DNA from: Desulfatibacillaceae bacterium | GTDB taxonomy: Bacteria; Desulfobacterota; Desulfobacteria; Desulfobacterales; Desulfatibacillaceae | Assembly: GCA_030018745.1 (NCBI GenBank) | Contig: JASEHB010000088.1 | Location: forward strand, 1-8,038 | DNA length: 8,038 nt | Reading direction: 5' to 3' | Shown here: positions 6,487-8,038 of the stretch, piece after piece | Numbering within the stretch: position 1 is the first letter of the stretch | Layout: every line of letters starts with the position of its first letter | Made by a program: the position numbers and the translations under genes | The notes under the pieces: model-generated | Told to the model about the DNA's origin: nothing | What the model saw: the letters and a program-made list of their open reading frames with translations, nothing else | The model's database searches: none

Positions 6487-7383
6487 TTAGTAGCCCCTGG
6501 ATTTTAAGTCTGCAACGATGTCGGTGTAGAACTTGGGTGCGTCAAAGCCGGGGGTAAGGCCGAACAGGTGGCCCACCATGTTGATGTGGTCAACACCAGG
6601 GCTGTACCATGCTGCTTCCTGTGCGCCGCGGTAGTTGCCCCACTTTGCGGAGTTGACGCTCACAACACCGTCATTTGCGCCTTCGTAGATGAGCAGCACT
6701 ACCCACAGGGGCTCAAGCACGATGCTGGGGCAGGACCATTTGGCCTTGGCGGCATAGCTCTGGTAATACACGCCGGCCACATTGGGGGTGTTGGGGTTGA
6801 AAACATTCTTCATGTAAGTGGTGGTCACATCGTAACCGTTTTGCAGAACATCGGGGTTCGTGTCGCCGAACAGGAAGGCAAAGAGCCAGTCAATGGAGCT
6901 TCCTGCTGCCTTGAGAAGGTCGGAGGGAAGGTCGAACATGACTATATCTGCCAGGGCGCTTCCCTGATGAGGCCCGGAGAGGCTGGTAAGGGATGCCACC
7001 TTGGAGCCAAGGCCCAGGTTGCTCATGGCGTAACGGGTGTAGATTGCGCCGTGGGAATGGCCGATGATGTTGGCCTTTGCCTTGCCGGAGACAGCCAGTA
7101 TCTGAAGGTACTGATTGCGAAAATCCACAGCCTTCTTGTGGGTGCCGTCCATTGCGTTGACTGCGGTGATGTAAACGCTGGCGCCCTCTTTTTTCAGCGC
7201 ACCCTCAATTCCCCACCAGTAATCCACAATGCCAAGTATTTCGGAGGTGGCAAACATTCCGTGGGCCAGCACCACCGGGTAATTGGTCTTGCAGCGGGTG
7301 GATGTGTTGGATCCGCCTGCAAGGGCGATTGTGGGCAGTATGAGGAAAAGTACCAGAAGGATGGCTGCGATGCGTGTTTTCAT
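6487..7383 (-). CDS. Secreted triacylglycerol lipase, Pseudomonas LipA-like (family I)
   Basis: 298-residue alpha/beta-hydrolase exported by a signal peptide (Lys-Thr-Arg start, hydrophobic 5-20, cleavage likely after Ala-Leu-Ala at 22). Seen: oxyanion segment 'YPVVLAHGMF' (35-44), 'DYWWGI' (54-59), nucleophile elbow 'IIGHSHGA' with Ser110, 'LSGPHQGSALAD' (135-146), acid Asp238 in 'GANDGVVS', and His266 in 'GVDHINMVG'. This order and spacing match family I.1/I.2 lipases, which hydrolyse long-chain acylglycerols outside the cell. Differences from those enzymes: the Cys of the usual disulfide after the acid residue (N-D-G-L-V-x-x-C) is Asn244, the only cysteines are Cys31 and Cys218, and the Asp two residues after the catalytic His (a calcium ligand) is Asn268. 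No Lif foldase gene lies in the window. GGAG (7394-7391) is 7 nt before the ATG. Transcription is probably monocistronic. Confidence 0.92.
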   Translation of the reverse strand: MKTRIAAILLVLFLILPTIALAGGSNTSTRCKTNYPVVLAHGMFATSEILGIVDYWWGIEGALKKEGASVYITAVNAMDGTHKKAVDFRNQYLQILAVSGKAKANIIGHSHGAIYTRYAMSNLGLGSKVASLTSLSGPHQGSALADIVMFDLPSDLLKAAGSSIDWLFAFLFGDTNPDVLQNGYDVTTTYMKNVFNPNTPNVAGVYYQSYAAKAKWSCPSIVLEPLWVVLLIYEGANDGVVSVNSAKWGNYRGAQEAAWYSPGVDHINMVGHLFGLTPGFDAPKFYTDIVADLKSRGY

Positions 7384-7442
7384 GGCCTGTCTCCGTTGGT
7401 TGGGGTGAATTTACTTGAAGCTGTTTTTGTCTTGATGATGGA

Positions 7443-7471
7443 AATATATAGGATGCCTTTGTTTAAGCCAA
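7443..7471 (-). promoter_or_regulatory. Candidate sigma70 promoter of the lipase gene
   Basis: On the minus strand TTGGCT (7471-7466) and TATATT (7448-7443) are separated by 17 nt, matching the sigma70 boxes 4/6 and 5/6. A start near 7436 would leave a leader of roughly 50 nt before the lipase ATG, which fits well. Confidence 0.5.
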
Positions 7472-7482
7472 TCGAGCATTGG
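7468..7482. repeat. Small dyad over the lipase -35 box
   Basis: CCAAT (7468-7472) and ATTGG (7478-7482) are inverted around a 5-nt centre. The dyad overlaps the candidate -35 box, where a repressor or activator could bind. It is short, so chance is possible. Confidence 0.35.
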
Positions 7483-7555
7483 TATGGAAAATGTCTGTTT
7501 TTGCAGGCAGGGCGGATACGCCCAAAGTAGTAGGCGGATTTTTGTGACGAAATAC

Positions 7556-7583
7556 CACTTGTCATGCTTAAGCATGGTAAGTG
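7556..7583. repeat. 28-bp interrupted palindrome
   Basis: The centre CATGCTTAAGCATG (7563-7576) is a perfect 14-bp palindrome. After a 2-nt mismatch on each side the symmetry continues with CACTT (7556-7560) and AAGTG (7579-7583), so 12 of 14 pairs match. It has no loop and no adjacent T-run, so it looks like a protein-binding site or cruciform, not a terminator. Confidence 0.85.
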
Positions 7584-7606
7584 TGAAGCCAAAAACTCAT
7601 ATCGCC

Positions 7607-7622
7607 AAAAATATCAATTTTT
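7607..7622. repeat. AT-rich inverted repeat
   Basis: AAAAAT (7607-7612) and ATTTTT (7617-7622) are inverted around a 4-nt centre. It is one of three dyads packed into about 120 bases. Low-complexity sequence makes chance likely. Confidence 0.5.
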
Positions 7623-7660
7623 AACAACTTGATTTATTTGCGTTTATTTTTGTGACAGGG

Positions 7661-7674
7661 AAAAATGCATTTTT
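7661..7674. repeat. Perfect 14-bp AT-rich palindrome
   Basis: AAAAATGCATTTTT is self-complementary over 14 bases. It follows the other two dyads in the AT-rich block. Its role is unknown. Confidence 0.55.
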
Positions 7675-7919
7675 GGCAGAACAGGTTTGGGAAGCGCCAG
7701 AAACTGCCTTGAAAGGCTGGCATGATGATGACCTTGGTATTGCCCGGCTTAAAAAAATCTGCTGTGGGTATGAGGCAACCCCCTTATGAATTCGGCCCAA
7801 GGTTTGAGGCGAAAGGGCATAGCGTCTCATACGGCATTGTGCAGCGGGATGGTTTGCGTCCCGTTGGTCGCCGACTTCATTTGAGTCTTGTGCAGGGCAC
7901 TTTTTTGCTTGAGCCATGA

Positions 7920-7946
7920 CAGGCTGTGTCTGACACCTGATTTTTT
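7920..7946 (+). terminator. Dyad followed by a T-run, possible plus-strand terminator
   Basis: CAGG (7920-7923) plus TGTC (7927-7930) pair with GACA plus CCTG (7932-7939), with a 3-nt bulge on the left arm. The innermost pairs must open to leave a loop. ATTTTTT follows directly. The core GTGTC-T-GACAC is an 11-bp near-palindrome. It could end a plus-strand transcript across 7722-7919, or be an element end. The bulge weakens the call. Confidence 0.35.
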
Positions 7947-8000
7947 CGGGATTCTTTTATATGCCGACAGCCCCGGCAAAAAGTACTACTGCGTTAAGTA

Positions 8001-8029
8001 TTGACATTAGAATTTGATTTTGTTAAACT
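8001..8029 (+). promoter_or_regulatory. Candidate promoter pointing off the right edge
   Basis: A perfect TTGACA box (8001-8006), a 17-nt spacer and TAAACT (8024-8029, 4/6 to the -10 consensus). The start would fall near 8036, so the ATG at the very end of the window is too close for a normal leader. The promoter would serve a gene beyond the window. Confidence 0.45.
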
Positions 8030-8038
8030 CCTGGCATG

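Larger units (their letters stand above)
7490..8038. other. Right-hand region without a supportable gene
   Basis: About 550 bases. The left part (7541-7680) is AT-rich, 46 G/C of 140 by hand count, and contains three palindromes. The middle part (about 7680-7919) has overlapping small frames on both strands, 98 codons on the minus strand (7917-7621) and 65 on the plus strand (7722-7919). Neither has a convincing ribosome binding site or any family I recognise. The right part has a dyad with a T-run and a promoter facing right. The region could be a long regulatory stretch, a non-coding RNA or the decayed edge of a mobile element. Confidence 0.6.

Noticed and set aside
7510..7523. GGGCG-gata-CGCCC hairpin
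   Set aside because: Five-bp stem with no T-run on either strand and no gene end nearby.
6568..7530. 320-codon plus-strand frame antisense to the lipase
   Set aside because: The lipase on the other strand has signal peptide, catalytic triad, promoter and terminator. The antisense frame has no recognisable domain and runs through the promoter.
7538..7656. Direct repeat ATTTTTGTGAC at 7538-7548 and 7646-7656
   Set aside because: Eleven bases of low-complexity sequence in an AT-rich block. TGTGA suggests a CRP half-site but no partner TCACA follows at the right distance.
7621..7917. 98-codon minus-strand frame
   Set aside because: No ribosome site before the ATG, basic/Ser/Gln-rich composition without a known family, and it crosses the AT-rich palindromic block. 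Kept only as part of the unassigned region.
7722..7919. 65-codon plus-strand frame ending beside the dyad with T-run
   Set aside because: Only a weak AAGG upstream, three ATGs in a row and no family similarity. The nearby terminator-like dyad is suggestive but not enough for a gene call.

Overview
The window looks like a stretch of chromosome from a heterotrophic bacterium of moderately high G+C. It probably belongs to the Desulfobacterota (former Deltaproteobacteria) or a proteobacterium of similar metabolism. That placement is an impression from protein style and gene order only; no marker gene is present. I see no rRNA, tRNA, CRISPR array or complete insertion sequence.

Layout: (1) Positions 1-340, plus strand: the C-terminal end of a tRNA-dihydrouridine synthase whose start lies outside the window. 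(2) Positions 6154 down to 437, minus strand: a five-gene operon reading carboxyltransferase (beta), biotin carboxylase, biotin carboxyl carrier protein, enoyl-CoA hydratase/isomerase-family protein, acyl-CoA dehydrogenase. It converges on the dihydrouridine synthase gene, with a weak hairpin between them. (3) Positions 7383 down to 6487, minus strand: a secreted triacylglycerol lipase of the Pseudomonas LipA type. It has its own candidate promoter and a very clear intrinsic terminator, so it is a separate transcription unit upstream of the operon. (4) Positions 7490-8038: no gene I can support. This part holds an AT-rich block with three palindromes, a segment with unconvincing small ORFs on both strands, a GTGTC-T-GACAC dyad followed by a T-run, and a good sigma70-type promoter pointing off the right edge.

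How the genes work together: the operon has the composition of the liu (leucine/methylcrotonyl-CoA) and atu (geranyl/citronellyl-CoA) modules. The dehydrogenase makes a 2,3-unsaturated, probably 3-methyl-branched acyl-CoA. The biotin carboxylase, carrier and carboxyltransferase carboxylate its gamma-methyl carbon, and the crotonase-family protein hydrates the product. No 3-hydroxy-3-methylglutaryl-CoA lyase is in the window. Three details argue against a plain leucine pathway and leave the substrate open. The dehydrogenase resembles AtuD/long-chain enzymes more than isovaleryl-CoA dehydrogenase. The carboxyltransferase has Gly where methylcrotonyl-CoA carboxylases have Phe in the D-H-F-G-R motif. 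The crotonase-family protein lacks one of the two classical catalytic glutamates. The alpha subunit, normally one fused chain, is split into two genes exactly at the biotin-carboxylase/carrier junction. The nearby secreted lipase would fit a lifestyle of lipid uptake, but no sequence signal links it to the operon.
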